Source: Pontibacter litorisediminis
Lineage (GTDB): Bacteria; Bacteroidota; Bacteroidia; Cytophagales; Hymenobacteraceae
Reading direction: 5' to 3'
Assembly: GCF_029360645.1 (NCBI RefSeq)
Contig: NZ_JARDUA010000001.1
Coordinates: forward strand, 1,054,001 to 1,118,000
Length of the DNA stretch: 64,000 nucleotides
Each line of letters starts with the position of its first letter. Positions within the stretch are counted from its first letter, which is position 1. Below are positions 51,887-60,485 of the stretch, one piece after another. The notes under the pieces are model-generated. The model saw only the letters and a program-made list of their open reading frames with translations, did not search any database and was not told the DNA's origin. The translations under genes were made by a program, and so were the position numbers.

Positions 51887-54800
51887 TCAGAGTCCCACCA
51901 CCTCTACCTTGCTCACCCCACCGGGCTGCCGTTGTATTTTTACCTGGGTGCTGATGCGCTCTTTCAGGGCTTCCACGTGGGAAATGATACCGATCATCTT
52001 GCCGCTTGCCTGCAGGTTCTCTAACGTTGAGATAGCGGAATCTAACGTTTCGGCATCCAGCGTGCCAAAGCCCTCATCGATGAAGAGCGAGTTAATCTGG
52101 GTACGGCGGCCCGCCAAATCAGAAAGGCCAAGCGCCAGCGACAAGCTCACCAGAAAGCTCTCGCCTCCGGACAGCGTATTCATCGGCCGAACGGCTTCGG
52201 CTTGGTACATATCCACGATCAGCAGCTCCAGGTCTTCGGCAGCGGACTTGAGGATGCGGTAACGGTCGTTGAGCTTTTGCAGGTGGCGGTTGGCCAGCTC
52301 CACCAGCCTAGCCAGCGTGAGCCCCTGCGCAAAGCGGCTGAACTTGTTTCCGTCGGCTGAGCCAATCAGGTCGGCCAGCTGCGACCAGCGGTGGCACACC
52401 TGCTGCTGCGTCTTCAGTTGTTCGGCGAGCTCCCTGTTCTTTTCCCGCTGCTGCGCATCCTGATCCAGGCGCTCCTGCTGGCGGGCGCGTTGCGAGATCA
52501 GTTCCCGCTGCTGCTCTGCTTTCTGCCGGTGCTGTACCTGCAGGGTTTCCATACTTTCCTCGGTCAGCTGCTTTACCTGCACCTGCGTTAACTCCTGCCG
52601 CACATCACTGAGGGATTTACGCAGCTCCGTCAGGTGCTTTTCGGTTTGTGCCTTCAGGTTGGCAAGGCGGTCGGCCTCGTCGCGGTGGAGCAGCATCTGG
52701 CTCAGGGCTTCTATCGTTTCGATGCCCTTCTGCTGCAGCACGTGCAGCAGCCCCTGGCGCAGCTCGTCCAGAATGGATTTGTTTTGCTGATGCTTTTGCA
52801 AACAATCCGTCTGCCGGGCTCGGGCCTCCTGCAACTCCTGCTGCTTCTGCAACTGGGTACGGCGGGCTTCCTCGGCCTGTGCGGCACGGGCCTTTACCTC
52901 CTGCTGGGCTTGTTTTCGCTCCTGCTCCGGGTCTTTCTCCCCAAACAAAGTATAGCGCTCCGTTTTAAGTCGCGACAGCTGCTCATGCTCGGCTTTCAGG
53001 TCCTTCTTGCGTTCCTCCTGTTCCTTTAGCTTCTGCGCTTCATTCGCCTTCAGGTTCTTCACCTCCGCGTTCAGCTCCACATACTTCTCGCGCATACTAT
53101 CCAGGTTCTGCTGCTTCTGGGCAAAGGCAGCTGATTGCTGCTCCAGCGATTGCAGTAGTGTATGGCGCTCTTCCGGTATATACTTTAAGCCAAAGGTAGC
53201 GGCGAAGGATTCGGCCGTTTGGGTGTGCACCTGCTGTTGCTCCTGCTCATCGGCAAGTATAATCTGAAGCTTCTGCAGCTGCGTTTGCAGGTGTTTGTCT
53301 GATGCTTGCAGCTGGTTCGAAGCAGCCTGTGCCTGTACCTGCGCCTCCCGTACCTTCTGGCTTTGCTGGCTTATACTTTCCAGTTCGCGGCTCAGGTGGC
53401 GTGCCTGCGCCAGCTGCTGCTGCAAAACAGTGGCCGACTGCTGCTGCGCCTGCTTTAACTGCTCCAGTATCTCTACGTCGCCTATATTTATACTTTGTGG
53501 CAACCCCTCGGATAGTTGCTCAAAAGTATGTTGGAGGCGCTTCAGCTCACCTTCTGTTTCTGATTTGGCGGTAAGGCCGAGTTGCAGTTTCTGCTCCAGC
53601 GCGCCCAGCTGCAGTTGTAGCTGGTTTATACGTTGCTCCAGCTCTTTTACCACTTCCTGTTGCTTATCGCGCTTCTGTACCTCTTCCGGCAGGTCAAACG
53701 TGTAGCCATTCTCGGCGAAAGGATGGTGGGTAGAACCGCACAGCGGGCAGGGATCGTTCTCGGTTAACGTATGGCGTGCCTCCTCGTACTGCAGAATTTG
53801 CTGCTGCAGTTGCACCAGTTTCTGCAGCGCCTGCAGGTGCTCTTCGGCCTGTTTATACGTTGCTTGATCCTCCCGCAGCTTGATACTCGTTTCTTCCTGC
53901 TGCTGCCTTAGTTGCGTCTGGTGCCCCGTTATACTTTGCAGTTTCTGCTGCTGCCCGGCATGCTGCTGCGCCAGTTCCTGCAGGCGCTCATATCGGGTTA
54001 CTAGGGCAGGCTGCGTCTGCGCCGCCTGCTCCAGCTCCTCCATACTTTTATCAGAAAGTATACCTTGCAGGGCGGAAAGCTTTTCCTCTTTCTGTTGATG
54101 CAGCTGTTGCTGCTGCTCCTGCTGTTGCGCCTGTTGCGCCTGCAGCGCTGTTAGCTGCTTTCCCTCCCGCTGGCGCTGCAGGTTCAGCTCCTGCTGCTCC
54201 TGCTGATAACGTTTGATGCGTTGCTCCACCTCCTGCAGGTCGCGGAGGGTGGCTTTAAACTCGGGCAGGTGCTCTTTCAGATCCTGCAGTTGGGAGTGCT
54301 GTTCCAGCCATGCTTTTATATTGGTCACCTCCTGCCTCAGCTTTTCCAGTTCCTGCTGCTTGGCCTGAAGCTGGGCCTGCTCCTGCTGCAGCTGTTCCTC
54401 AAAACCTACATAGGCATTCTTGTTCTTGCTGTAAGACTCGCGCAAAGTATGGAGTTGGTGGTCGAGTTTCGAAACCTGTGCCAGCAGCGGCTCCAGCTGT
54501 TGCACTGCCTCCTCCTGGTGCTGGTGTGCCTTGGTGGCCTCGGCGGCAATTTTCCCGGCGGCTTCCAGTTCTGTTTCCAGCACCGGCACACGCTTCTGCA
54601 GTGTGTGCAGTTGCTCCTGCACCTCGGTTACTCTGCTGCTGGCACTCCGGATCTCGGCCAGTTCGCCTACAAATTGGTGCGCCTGCTCATGCTTTTGCAG
54701 CCTAACGAACTCCGGCTCCAGCTGCGCCAATTTTTGTTCCTGCACCTGCAGGGCCTGGTGGTGCTGCTCTTGCCGGGCCTGTAGCTGCGCCACCTGCTGC

Positions 54801-55540
54801 AGCCACTGCACCTTCTCCTGCAGCGTAATGATCTCCTGTTGATGTATGGCTTCCTGTTCGGCCAGCTCTTTTATACTTTGCTCGTAGGCCGCACGCTGTT
54901 CCTCTGGCAGCAGTTGGGTGTTTTGCAGCAACTGCTCCAGCCCCTCATACTTTTGCCGCTCCTGTTTGGCTTTCTCGTAAGCAGATTTGGAGATTTCAGA
55001 GTAGATGCCCGTGTCGGTGATCTTCTCCAGCAAACTGCTGCGCTCGTTGGGGCTGGCCTTCAGGAAACGGGCAAAGTCGCCCTGCGAGAGCATCACCGAG
55101 CGCAGAAACTGGTTGTAGTCCAGGCCGCACAACTCGGCCACCTTGCCCGGCACCTCACTGGGTTTCAGGTCGAAGAGTTCATCCTCCTCAAAAGTATAGA
55201 GCTCCATGTGCACCGGCTGTATGTTGCCGTCCACCTTGCCCCGGCTGCGGCGCAGGTGCCACTTGGAGCGGTAGCGCCTGCCATTGGCCTCAAACTCCAC
55301 CTCCGAAAAACACTCGGCCGTATGGCGCGTCATCAGCTCCAGCGGCTTGTCGTTGCTGTGGCGGTGCACCAGTCCGTAGAGGCCCACTGTAATGGCATCC
55401 AGTATGGTGGTTTTGCCGGCACCCGTGGGGCCCGTAATGGCAAACAGCCCCGCCTCCGCCAGCGGGCTCTGGTCGAAACGGATCTCATGCTCACCTTTCA
55501 GCGAGTTCAGGTTCTGGAAGCGTACGGAGAGGATTTTCAT
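51887..55540 (-). CDS. sbcC: Exonuclease subunit SbcC (Rad50-like ATPase)
   Basis: A 1217-aa SMC-like ATPase that, with SbcD, cuts DNA hairpins and protein-blocked ends. Walker A GPTGAGKTTIL is at residues 37-47, the zinc hook CPLCGS near residue 594 at the middle of two very long coiled coils, the signature LSGGESFLVSLSLALGLSD near 1130, and Walker B SLFIDEGFGTLD near 1160. The coiled coils are strikingly Gln-rich (runs such as QQAQQQEQQQQLHQQ). Its ATG overlaps the stop of the upstream gene by 4 bp (ATGA). Confidence 0.95.
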   Translation of the reverse strand: MKILSVRFQNLNSLKGEHEIRFDQSPLAEAGLFAITGPTGAGKTTILDAITVGLYGLVHRHSNDKPLELMTRHTAECFSEVEFEANGRRYRSKWHLRRSRGKVDGNIQPVHMELYTFEEDELFDLKPSEVPGKVAELCGLDYNQFLRSVMLSQGDFARFLKASPNERSSLLEKITDTGIYSEISKSAYEKAKQERQKYEGLEQLLQNTQLLPEEQRAAYEQSIKELAEQEAIHQQEIITLQEKVQWLQQVAQLQARQEQHHQALQVQEQKLAQLEPEFVRLQKHEQAHQFVGELAEIRSASSRVTEVQEQLHTLQKRVPVLETELEAAGKIAAEATKAHQHQEEAVQQLEPLLAQVSKLDHQLHTLRESYSKNKNAYVGFEEQLQQEQAQLQAKQQELEKLRQEVTNIKAWLEQHSQLQDLKEHLPEFKATLRDLQEVEQRIKRYQQEQQELNLQRQREGKQLTALQAQQAQQQEQQQQLHQQKEEKLSALQGILSDKSMEELEQAAQTQPALVTRYERLQELAQQHAGQQQKLQSITGHQTQLRQQQEETSIKLREDQATYKQAEEHLQALQKLVQLQQQILQYEEARHTLTENDPCPLCGSTHHPFAENGYTFDLPEEVQKRDKQQEVVKELEQRINQLQLQLGALEQKLQLGLTAKSETEGELKRLQHTFEQLSEGLPQSINIGDVEILEQLKQAQQQSATVLQQQLAQARHLSRELESISQQSQKVREAQVQAQAASNQLQASDKHLQTQLQKLQIILADEQEQQQVHTQTAESFAATFGLKYIPEERHTLLQSLEQQSAAFAQKQQNLDSMREKYVELNAEVKNLKANEAQKLKEQEERKKDLKAEHEQLSRLKTERYTLFGEKDPEQERKQAQQEVKARAAQAEEARRTQLQKQQELQEARARQTDCLQKHQQNKSILDELRQGLLHVLQQKGIETIEALSQMLLHRDEADRLANLKAQTEKHLTELRKSLSDVRQELTQVQVKQLTEESMETLQVQHRQKAEQQRELISQRARQQERLDQDAQQREKNRELAEQLKTQQQVCHRWSQLADLIGSADGNKFSRFAQGLTLARLVELANRHLQKLNDRYRILKSAAEDLELLIVDMYQAEAVRPMNTLSGGESFLVSLSLALGLSDLAGRRTQINSLFIDEGFGTLDAETLDSAISTLENLQASGKMIGIISHVEALKERISTQVKIQRQPGGVSKVEVVGL

Positions 55541-56019
55541 GGGTGCACTGTTTGTAATTCAGAAGGAAACTGAAGGCTGATCAATTCGGCCAGCTTTCGG
55601 GTATCTTCCGGGTTTGTTCTAAAATCTACGGTATGAACAAGGTGGCCATTCCTGAACAGCTTTAGTTTGCTGTTTCCTACAGGCCAAAGCATATCAGACC
55701 GCCACCAGATATCTTTTAAAGTCTGCGCTGCATTTTCAGGTTCAACAACAGCCTTATCTATTTTGGTTAAATCAAATGCTTCTTTCCTAAACCAAGGCCG
55801 AAAGAAGTAAAAGCTGAGCATAGAGCCGTTCAATAGCACTTTACAATCATATCCGTTTGGAATGAAGTGCAGCAGCAAACCTGCCGGAACCCCACCTGCT
55901 ATCGTTAGCCACCAACTTTCTGAGAAAGCAAAGATAAGTGCAGCCACAACCAACGTTTTTGGAATGATGCTGTAGCTGTCGACTGGAAAGCGGGTTTCGA
56001 AGGTACCGGCTGCTTTCAT
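55537..56019 (-). CDS. Unknown membrane protein between sbcD and sbcC
   Basis: A 160-aa protein with two hydrophobic segments (about residues 21-33 and 36-52) followed by a soluble beta-rich half (FYFFRPWFRKEAFDLTKIDKAVVEP, KLKLFRNGHLVHTVDF). It resembles small PH-like or YdbT-type membrane proteins in layout only. Its stop overlaps the sbcC ATG. I do not recognise a family; the link to DNA repair rests on the overlap alone. Confidence 0.7.
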   Translation of the reverse strand: MKAAGTFETRFPVDSYSIIPKTLVVAALIFAFSESWWLTIAGGVPAGLLLHFIPNGYDCKVLLNGSMLSFYFFRPWFRKEAFDLTKIDKAVVEPENAAQTLKDIWWRSDMLWPVGNSKLKLFRNGHLVHTVDFRTNPEDTRKLAELISLQFPSELQTVHP

Positions 56020-56109
56020 ACTTGCTTCTTAGTGGGTGGTAAAGGATGATTCTTTGCTCATTGGCAGTTATTCTGACACTAGCGGGACCTTCGGGCGCCG
56101 CGAGGTCGC

Positions 56110-56146
56110 TTGTAGAAAAAAGACGCAAGGTATTGCGTCTCTACAA
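56110..56146. repeat. Palindromic repeat of the GAGACGCAA type
   Basis: AGACGCAA (56121-56128), loop GGTA, TTGCGTCT (56133-56140), flanked by TTGTAG and CTACAA. Read on the minus strand this gives TTGTAGAGACGCAA, a hairpin core I have seen in intergenic repeats of Bacteroidota and cyanobacteria. It lies just upstream of the unknown gene, after sbcD. Confidence 0.6.
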
Positions 56147-56150
56147 CTTT

Positions 56151-57380
56151 CTAACTCTCTTCCCCCTGCCCCATCAGCTCCAGCAGCTCCGAGAAAGTAG
56201 CTACTAGTTCGGAATGGTCAGCATCCGGGAAGGCGCTTTGGCAGCGCTTGAGGAACACGTCTTGCTCGCGTAGTGTGTGCAGGTCGGCCTCCTGCTGTAC
56301 CTGCTGCTCCAGGGTCTGGGCGGCTTTCTGGATAATGGGCGGCCGGTGAATGAGCAGCTGCAGCTCGTCTTTTTTCAGGCTCAGCACCTCCTCCAGTTGC
56401 TGGTTCAGGTCCGGCAGGTATGATTCCAGCTCCAGTTGTATCTCGGCCCAGGCGGTTAAAGTATGGCTGCTGTTGTGGTACGTTGCCAGTTGCTGCTTTA
56501 CTTTTTCCAGCGGCCCTTTAAAGCGTACCAGCTTCCGGCAAACAGGTATCGTCACTTCGCGTAGAGCAGCCAGCTTGCCGGCCTCAAAATCAAGTATAAA
56601 AACTACCTTTTTATCGGTTACCTCGCTAAAGCTAAGTGGAATGGGCGAGCCCGAGTAGCGGATGTGGTGGCGGTTATTCACTTGCTGCGGGCGGTGCAGG
56701 TGGCCTAAAGCTACATAATCGAATTCCTGCGGAAATTGATCGGCCCCGATCTGCCCTAAGTTGCCTACGTGAATCTCTTTCTCGCTTTCGGAGGCGGAGC
56801 CGCCGGCGGCAAACAAATGGCCCATGGCCACCACGGGTATAATTTGCTGTTTATACTTTTGGATGTGCGGCACAAATGCCCCATAATGCGCGGCAATGCC
56901 CTGTTTGATGCGCTGCTCCCGCTCCTCAAAGCTCTCTCCGGGCACCGACAGGCGCACGTCGCGGTCGCGCAGGAAAGGTACGGCACACACGACCAATTCC
57001 AGCTCGCCCTGCTCGTTACGCAGCTCGATTAGTTCGTCCAGCGGGTCGGGGGAAGCGCCGCCCACCACATGGATGTTAAAGCACTCGAGCAGCTCTTTGG
57101 GGGCATTCAGGGTAGAGACCGAGTCGTGGTTACCGCCCGTGATAATGATGTGACGGCAGCAGGTGGCGCATACTTTGCGCAGGAAATCATAGTATAACTT
57201 AAGCGCAGTATTGGAAGGAGCGCCGTTGTCGAATACGTCGCCGGACATCAGCAGCACCTCCACCTGCTCCTGCGCTATGGTCTGCAGCAGCCAGTTCAGA
57301 AAATGCTGGTGTTCTTCGGTACGTTCAAGGTTAACGAGGCGCTGGCCCAGGTGCCAGTCTGAGGTGTGTAGTACGCGCAT
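56151..57380 (-). CDS. sbcD: Exonuclease subunit SbcD (Mre11-like nuclease)
   Basis: A 409-aa metallophosphoesterase nuclease. Metal-binding motifs are in order: TSDWHLGQ (residue 6), SGDVFDNGAPS (near 47), TGGNHDS (near 82), VVAMGHLFAAGG (near 180) and YVALGHLHRPQ (near 217). ATG at 57378-57380 begins the conserved MRVLHTSDWH; an open extension upstream is not needed. Start of the sbcD-unknown-sbcC unit. Confidence 0.95.
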   Translation of the reverse strand: MRVLHTSDWHLGQRLVNLERTEEHQHFLNWLLQTIAQEQVEVLLMSGDVFDNGAPSNTALKLYYDFLRKVCATCCRHIIITGGNHDSVSTLNAPKELLECFNIHVVGGASPDPLDELIELRNEQGELELVVCAVPFLRDRDVRLSVPGESFEEREQRIKQGIAAHYGAFVPHIQKYKQQIIPVVAMGHLFAAGGSASESEKEIHVGNLGQIGADQFPQEFDYVALGHLHRPQQVNNRHHIRYSGSPIPLSFSEVTDKKVVFILDFEAGKLAALREVTIPVCRKLVRFKGPLEKVKQQLATYHNSSHTLTAWAEIQLELESYLPDLNQQLEEVLSLKKDELQLLIHRPPIIQKAAQTLEQQVQQEADLHTLREQDVFLKRCQSAFPDADHSELVATFSELLELMGQGEES

Positions 57381-57569
57381 AGCTCTTCTTCTCCAATTCC
57401 GACTCAAAATACATCAGAATATAGGAATATAGCAAGTATTTTCTGTTGGTTATCGCCCTGAAGTATAAAATTGAGAAGAAACCGCGGTGGGAGCGTTATC
57501 CTTTCCGGCAAAGAAAAAGGCAGAAACAGCGCTATTGCCACTCCTGCCCCTCTGTAAAGGCGTTCTGTT

Positions 57570-57977
57570 TTATCTCGGTTCTGCAGCGCCCGCCTCGGTA
57601 GGCAAGCCTGCCACTTTCAGGTCCTGGTATCCTCCTAGGTTATAGATGTGCTTGAAACCTGCCTGTTTCATGAGCTCTGCCGCCTGCCCACTACGGTTGC
57701 CGGAGGCGCAGTACAGGTAGTACACCTTGTCTTTGTCCCAGTTCCTGATATCCTCGGCAAAGTCGCCGCCACGGAAATCAGACAACATAGCGCCATCCAA
57801 ATGGCCGCTGGCATACTCTTCGGGCGTACGCACATCTACCAGCACCGTTTTGCTGTTCAGGTTCTGCCGCTTAAACTCTGTCGGCGTCATGTTCTGCACC
57901 TGTGCAGGCCCCTGTTGCGGCGTGCCGGCGCAGCTAAACATCAGCGCTGCCAATAAGCTAATTGCTACTACTTTCAT
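57570..57977 (-). CDS. Rhodanese-domain lipoprotein
   Basis: A 135-aa exported protein (lipobox LAALMFSC, Cys near residue 16) with a single rhodanese domain: VLVDVRTPEEYASGHLDGA near 46 and the active-site loop YCASGNRSG, whose Cys (near residue 89) would carry a persulfide. It moves sulfane sulfur to thiol acceptors. Encoded 75 bp downstream of an ArsR-type regulator on the same strand. Confidence 0.92.
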   Translation of the reverse strand: MKVVAISLLAALMFSCAGTPQQGPAQVQNMTPTEFKRQNLNSKTVLVDVRTPEEYASGHLDGAMLSDFRGGDFAEDIRNWDKDKVYYLYCASGNRSGQAAELMKQAGFKHIYNLGGYQDLKVAGLPTEAGAAEPR

Positions 57978-58052
57978 CGCATTATACTTTGTTTATACTT
58001 CTATCGCCTCTGTAAAGCTAAGCATTATCGTTTGCTTTACCCTTAAATGGTG

Positions 58053-58358
58053 CTAAAAGGTTCTGCAGCCGTGTATACAACTGATAATGTTGGTTATGGT
58101 GGTGTCGGTGAGGGAGTAAAAGACGTTTTTGCCTTCGCGCCTGGTCTCTACCACGCCTTTGTCACGCATGTTGGTTAGGTGATGCGACAAAAGCGACTGC
58201 TCTACCTGCAGCACTTCCTGCAGCTGGCTGACGGTAAGGCGCTCGCGCTGCTCCAGCAGGTCGATGATGCTGATACGAACTGGATGCGCCACGCACTTCA
58301 GCACATACGCTGCCCGCTCCAGTTTCTTCTGGTCCACCCGCACTTTTAAGATATTCAT
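58053..58358 (-). CDS. ArsR/SmtB-family regulator
   Basis: A 101-aa winged-helix repressor: VLKCVAHPVRISIIDLL, LTVSQLQEVLQVEQSLLSHHLTNM (recognition helix) and REGKNVFYSL. Cys residues lie at about 22 (KCVAHP) and in the C-terminal SCIHGC, possible metal or persulfide sensors. A perfect operator-like repeat lies just upstream, and a rhodanese gene follows, which suggests sulfur or thiophilic-metal control. Confidence 0.9.
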   Translation of the reverse strand: MNILKVRVDQKKLERAAYVLKCVAHPVRISIIDLLEQRERLTVSQLQEVLQVEQSLLSHHLTNMRDKGVVETRREGKNVFYSLTDTTITNIISCIHGCRTF

Positions 58359-58384
58359 GTAAAGGAAATATTAAACCGGACTTA

Positions 58385-58406
58385 TACATGAAGATATGTT
58401 CATGTA
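58385..58406. promoter_or_regulatory. ArsR-type operator
   Basis: Inverted repeat with perfect 8-bp arms, TACATGAA and TTCATGTA, around GATATG, 27 bp upstream of the arsR start. Spacing and sequence resemble SmtB/ArsR operators. The rest of the 282-bp spacer to 58640 is AT-rich, and I see nothing else in it. Confidence 0.75.
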
Positions 58407-58640
58407 CGTATTTCAGTACAATTCTCCCACACTTATAGTTCCGGGCCCTGTTATACTATTCTCTAGTGCGTCAGCCACCGGCTTTGGTCTTTAAGCGCAA
58501 AGGCCCTCAAAATTATCCTACTCCACAATCATAATTTTTCTAACATAAATATTGAACTATAAAGGGAGGAACAGAGTTGGGGCATTAATTATTACAAAAT
58601 ACTAAGTCCTTGTAGTTAAGCTGTTAACCTTTCCAAGCCA

Positions 58641-59930
58641 ATGAAAACAACATTTACGCTGCTATGGCGCAGCCTTACCCTTTACTGCGCCATTTCTCTT
58701 TTTCCCGCTACTGCACCTGCCCAAATTGCTATGGGCCCACGCCTAAATAGTTATACCCAAAACTTTGATGGCTTGCCTGCAGCTGGCACAGACCAGTGGA
58801 AGAGCGGGCAGGAGTACCTGCAGGGGTGGATAGTTTACCGGACCCAGGCAGACTCAACTGCTCTTACCGCTAACAACGGGCAGGCTAATACAGGAGGTCT
58901 CTACAGCTATGGAGCCACTAACTCCACTGATAGGGCCTTAGGATCCTTAGCCTCTGCCAAGCAGGGCCAGTTTACGTACAACCTTTCGCTGCAGAACAAC
59001 ACCGGAAGCACCATACAATCGTTGGAGGTGAACTATACCGGGGAGCAGTGGCGAATCTCAAACAAAACCGCCCCACAACACGAACTGTCCTTCTGGTACG
59101 CCATCACTACGGACCCCAAGAGTATCAACACCACTCCTACTAATAACAAAGGTTGGACAGAGGTACGGGAGCTAACGTTTTACGGCCCAAAGTTTTACTT
59201 ATCAGGTGGCCCACTGAACGGCAATGCCCCCGATAACCGAGCTCACCTGCGCCATACGCTTCAGATAGAGGTGCCGGCAGGCCACTACCTGTTGCTGCGA
59301 TGGAAAGATGCAGACGAAATCGAGTCAGACCATGGATTGGCCATAGACGATGTAACGGTTACCTGGCACACTCAGGCGGCAGAGGTACCCGCACCACTGC
59401 CGGTGGAGCTGACCTATTTCAGGGCAAGCGTAAAGGATAGCCAGGTAGAGCTGCAGTGGCAAACTGCCAGCGAAGACCGGAACAGCCACTTTGATCTGGA
59501 ACGCAGCCAGGATGGCAAGTCCTTTGAAATGGTAGGCACTGTGGCTGGCAAAGGCACGACCGCCCAAACCACCACCTATAGCTACCAGGACCATCAACCA
59601 CTGCCGGGCACCTCCTACTACAGGTTAAAACAGGTAGATGAGGACGAAAGCTACACATACTCCAAGGTTGTTGCGGTGAGCAGAAAGCTGACGCAGGAAC
59701 TACACGTTTTCCCCACCATCGCCACACAGCAGCTGCAGGTAAAGTCTGACGTAAGAATGTGGCAGGCAATCGTGTCTGACACGAAGGGCCGGAAACTGCT
59801 GGCGCAACAACTGGAGCCGCTTGCTTCGCAGCATCAGATCCAGGTGGGGCACCTGGAAAAAGGAACCTATGTGCTGGTACTGCTCGATGAAAAGGGCAAA
59901 CGCTACATGAAACGCTTTGTGAAGCAGTAG
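58641..59930 (+). CDS. Secreted protein with type IX secretion sorting domain
   Basis: A 429-aa exported protein: signal peptide (about residues 1-28), a beta-sandwich/jelly-roll-like region to about 250 (SYTQNFDGLPAAGTDQW, LAIDDVTVTW), a second domain with QVELQWQTASEDRNSHFDLERS and SYYRLKQVDEDESYTYSKVV, and a C-terminal type A sorting tail (LHVFPTIATQQLQV to GTYVLVL and KRFVKQ). It should be exported by the type IX system and processed by a PorU-type sortase. The specific function is unknown. Confidence 0.83.
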   Translation: MKTTFTLLWRSLTLYCAISLFPATAPAQIAMGPRLNSYTQNFDGLPAAGTDQWKSGQEYLQGWIVYRTQADSTALTANNGQANTGGLYSYGATNSTDRALGSLASAKQGQFTYNLSLQNNTGSTIQSLEVNYTGEQWRISNKTAPQHELSFWYAITTDPKSINTTPTNNKGWTEVRELTFYGPKFYLSGGPLNGNAPDNRAHLRHTLQIEVPAGHYLLLRWKDADEIESDHGLAIDDVTVTWHTQAAEVPAPLPVELTYFRASVKDSQVELQWQTASEDRNSHFDLERSQDGKSFEMVGTVAGKGTTAQTTTYSYQDHQPLPGTSYYRLKQVDEDESYTYSKVVAVSRKLTQELHVFPTIATQQLQVKSDVRMWQAIVSDTKGRKLLAQQLEPLASQHQIQVGHLEKGTYVLVLLDEKGKRYMKRFVKQ

Positions 59931-59995
59931 CACCCGGCCAGGCCTCAGGCTTTACGCTAAATTTTATACCTTTGGGCTTTAGCAAGCACTAACCT

Positions 59996-60418
59996 ATGAA
60001 ATTTAGCCTTACCGCATCCGTATCAAGACGAATTCAGGACGTTGCCGCCATGCTGGTGGTTTGTGCCCTGGCTGCTTGCCAGCCCACCGAGACCGCACAG
60101 CAGGAAGAGGTGGAAAGTGTGTCAGCCGCGGCATCCGTAGTGGCCGATACCACTGCCAGGAGGCCAGCGCCAGAGTTTTTTGTGATACCGGAGGAAATGC
60201 TGAGAACACGGGTGTGGATCTGTGAAGACGGTGTTTCTGATGTTTTCCATGTAAAGCACGACTGCCCAGTCTTGATACAGTGCAAGGGCAAGGGTACCTT
60301 CCGAAACCTGGTGCTGCCCCGGGCCATTGAGGACTATGGCCGCTACAATTGCCAGGAGTGCAGCAAAGAGCTTGATTTTATCTTTGATAAAGACGCTGTC
60401 CGGGAAATGGGCAGCTAA
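59996..60418 (+). CDS. Small exported Cys-rich protein
   Basis: A 140-aa protein with a hydrophobic segment ending in an LAAC-type lipobox (VVCALAAC, Cys near residue 28), then an acidic linker and a Cys/His mini-domain at residues 70-123: VWICEDG, VFHVKHDCPVLIQCKG, AIEDYGRYNCQECS. The same spacing occurs at the end of the nuclease lipoprotein at 48826. The Cys/His pattern suggests a structural zinc site. It follows the sorting-domain gene by 65 bp and precedes a strong terminator. Confidence 0.8.
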   Translation: MKFSLTASVSRRIQDVAAMLVVCALAACQPTETAQQEEVESVSAAASVVADTTARRPAPEFFVIPEEMLRTRVWICEDGVSDVFHVKHDCPVLIQCKGKGTFRNLVLPRAIEDYGRYNCQECSKELDFIFDKDAVREMGS

Positions 60419-60420
60419 AG

Positions 60421-60450
60421 AAAAGGCCCCGCCATGGCGGGGCCTTTTTT
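60421..60450. terminator. Bidirectional terminator
   Basis: AAAAGGCCCCGCC-ATG-GCGGGGCCTTTTTT, a strong GC stem with A and T runs, placed between the small Cys-rich gene (plus) and the universal stress gene (minus). Confidence 0.93.
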
Positions 60451-60485
60451 ATATTGTGTAGTTATACTTCATAAGCCTGCCCAAA

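Noticed and set aside
54221..54784. Long open frame on the plus strand opposite sbcC, rich in Leu and Gln
   Set aside because: It arises from the CAG/CTG-rich coiled-coil coding of sbcC on the other strand; no family resemblance, no start context and no spacing to neighbours.
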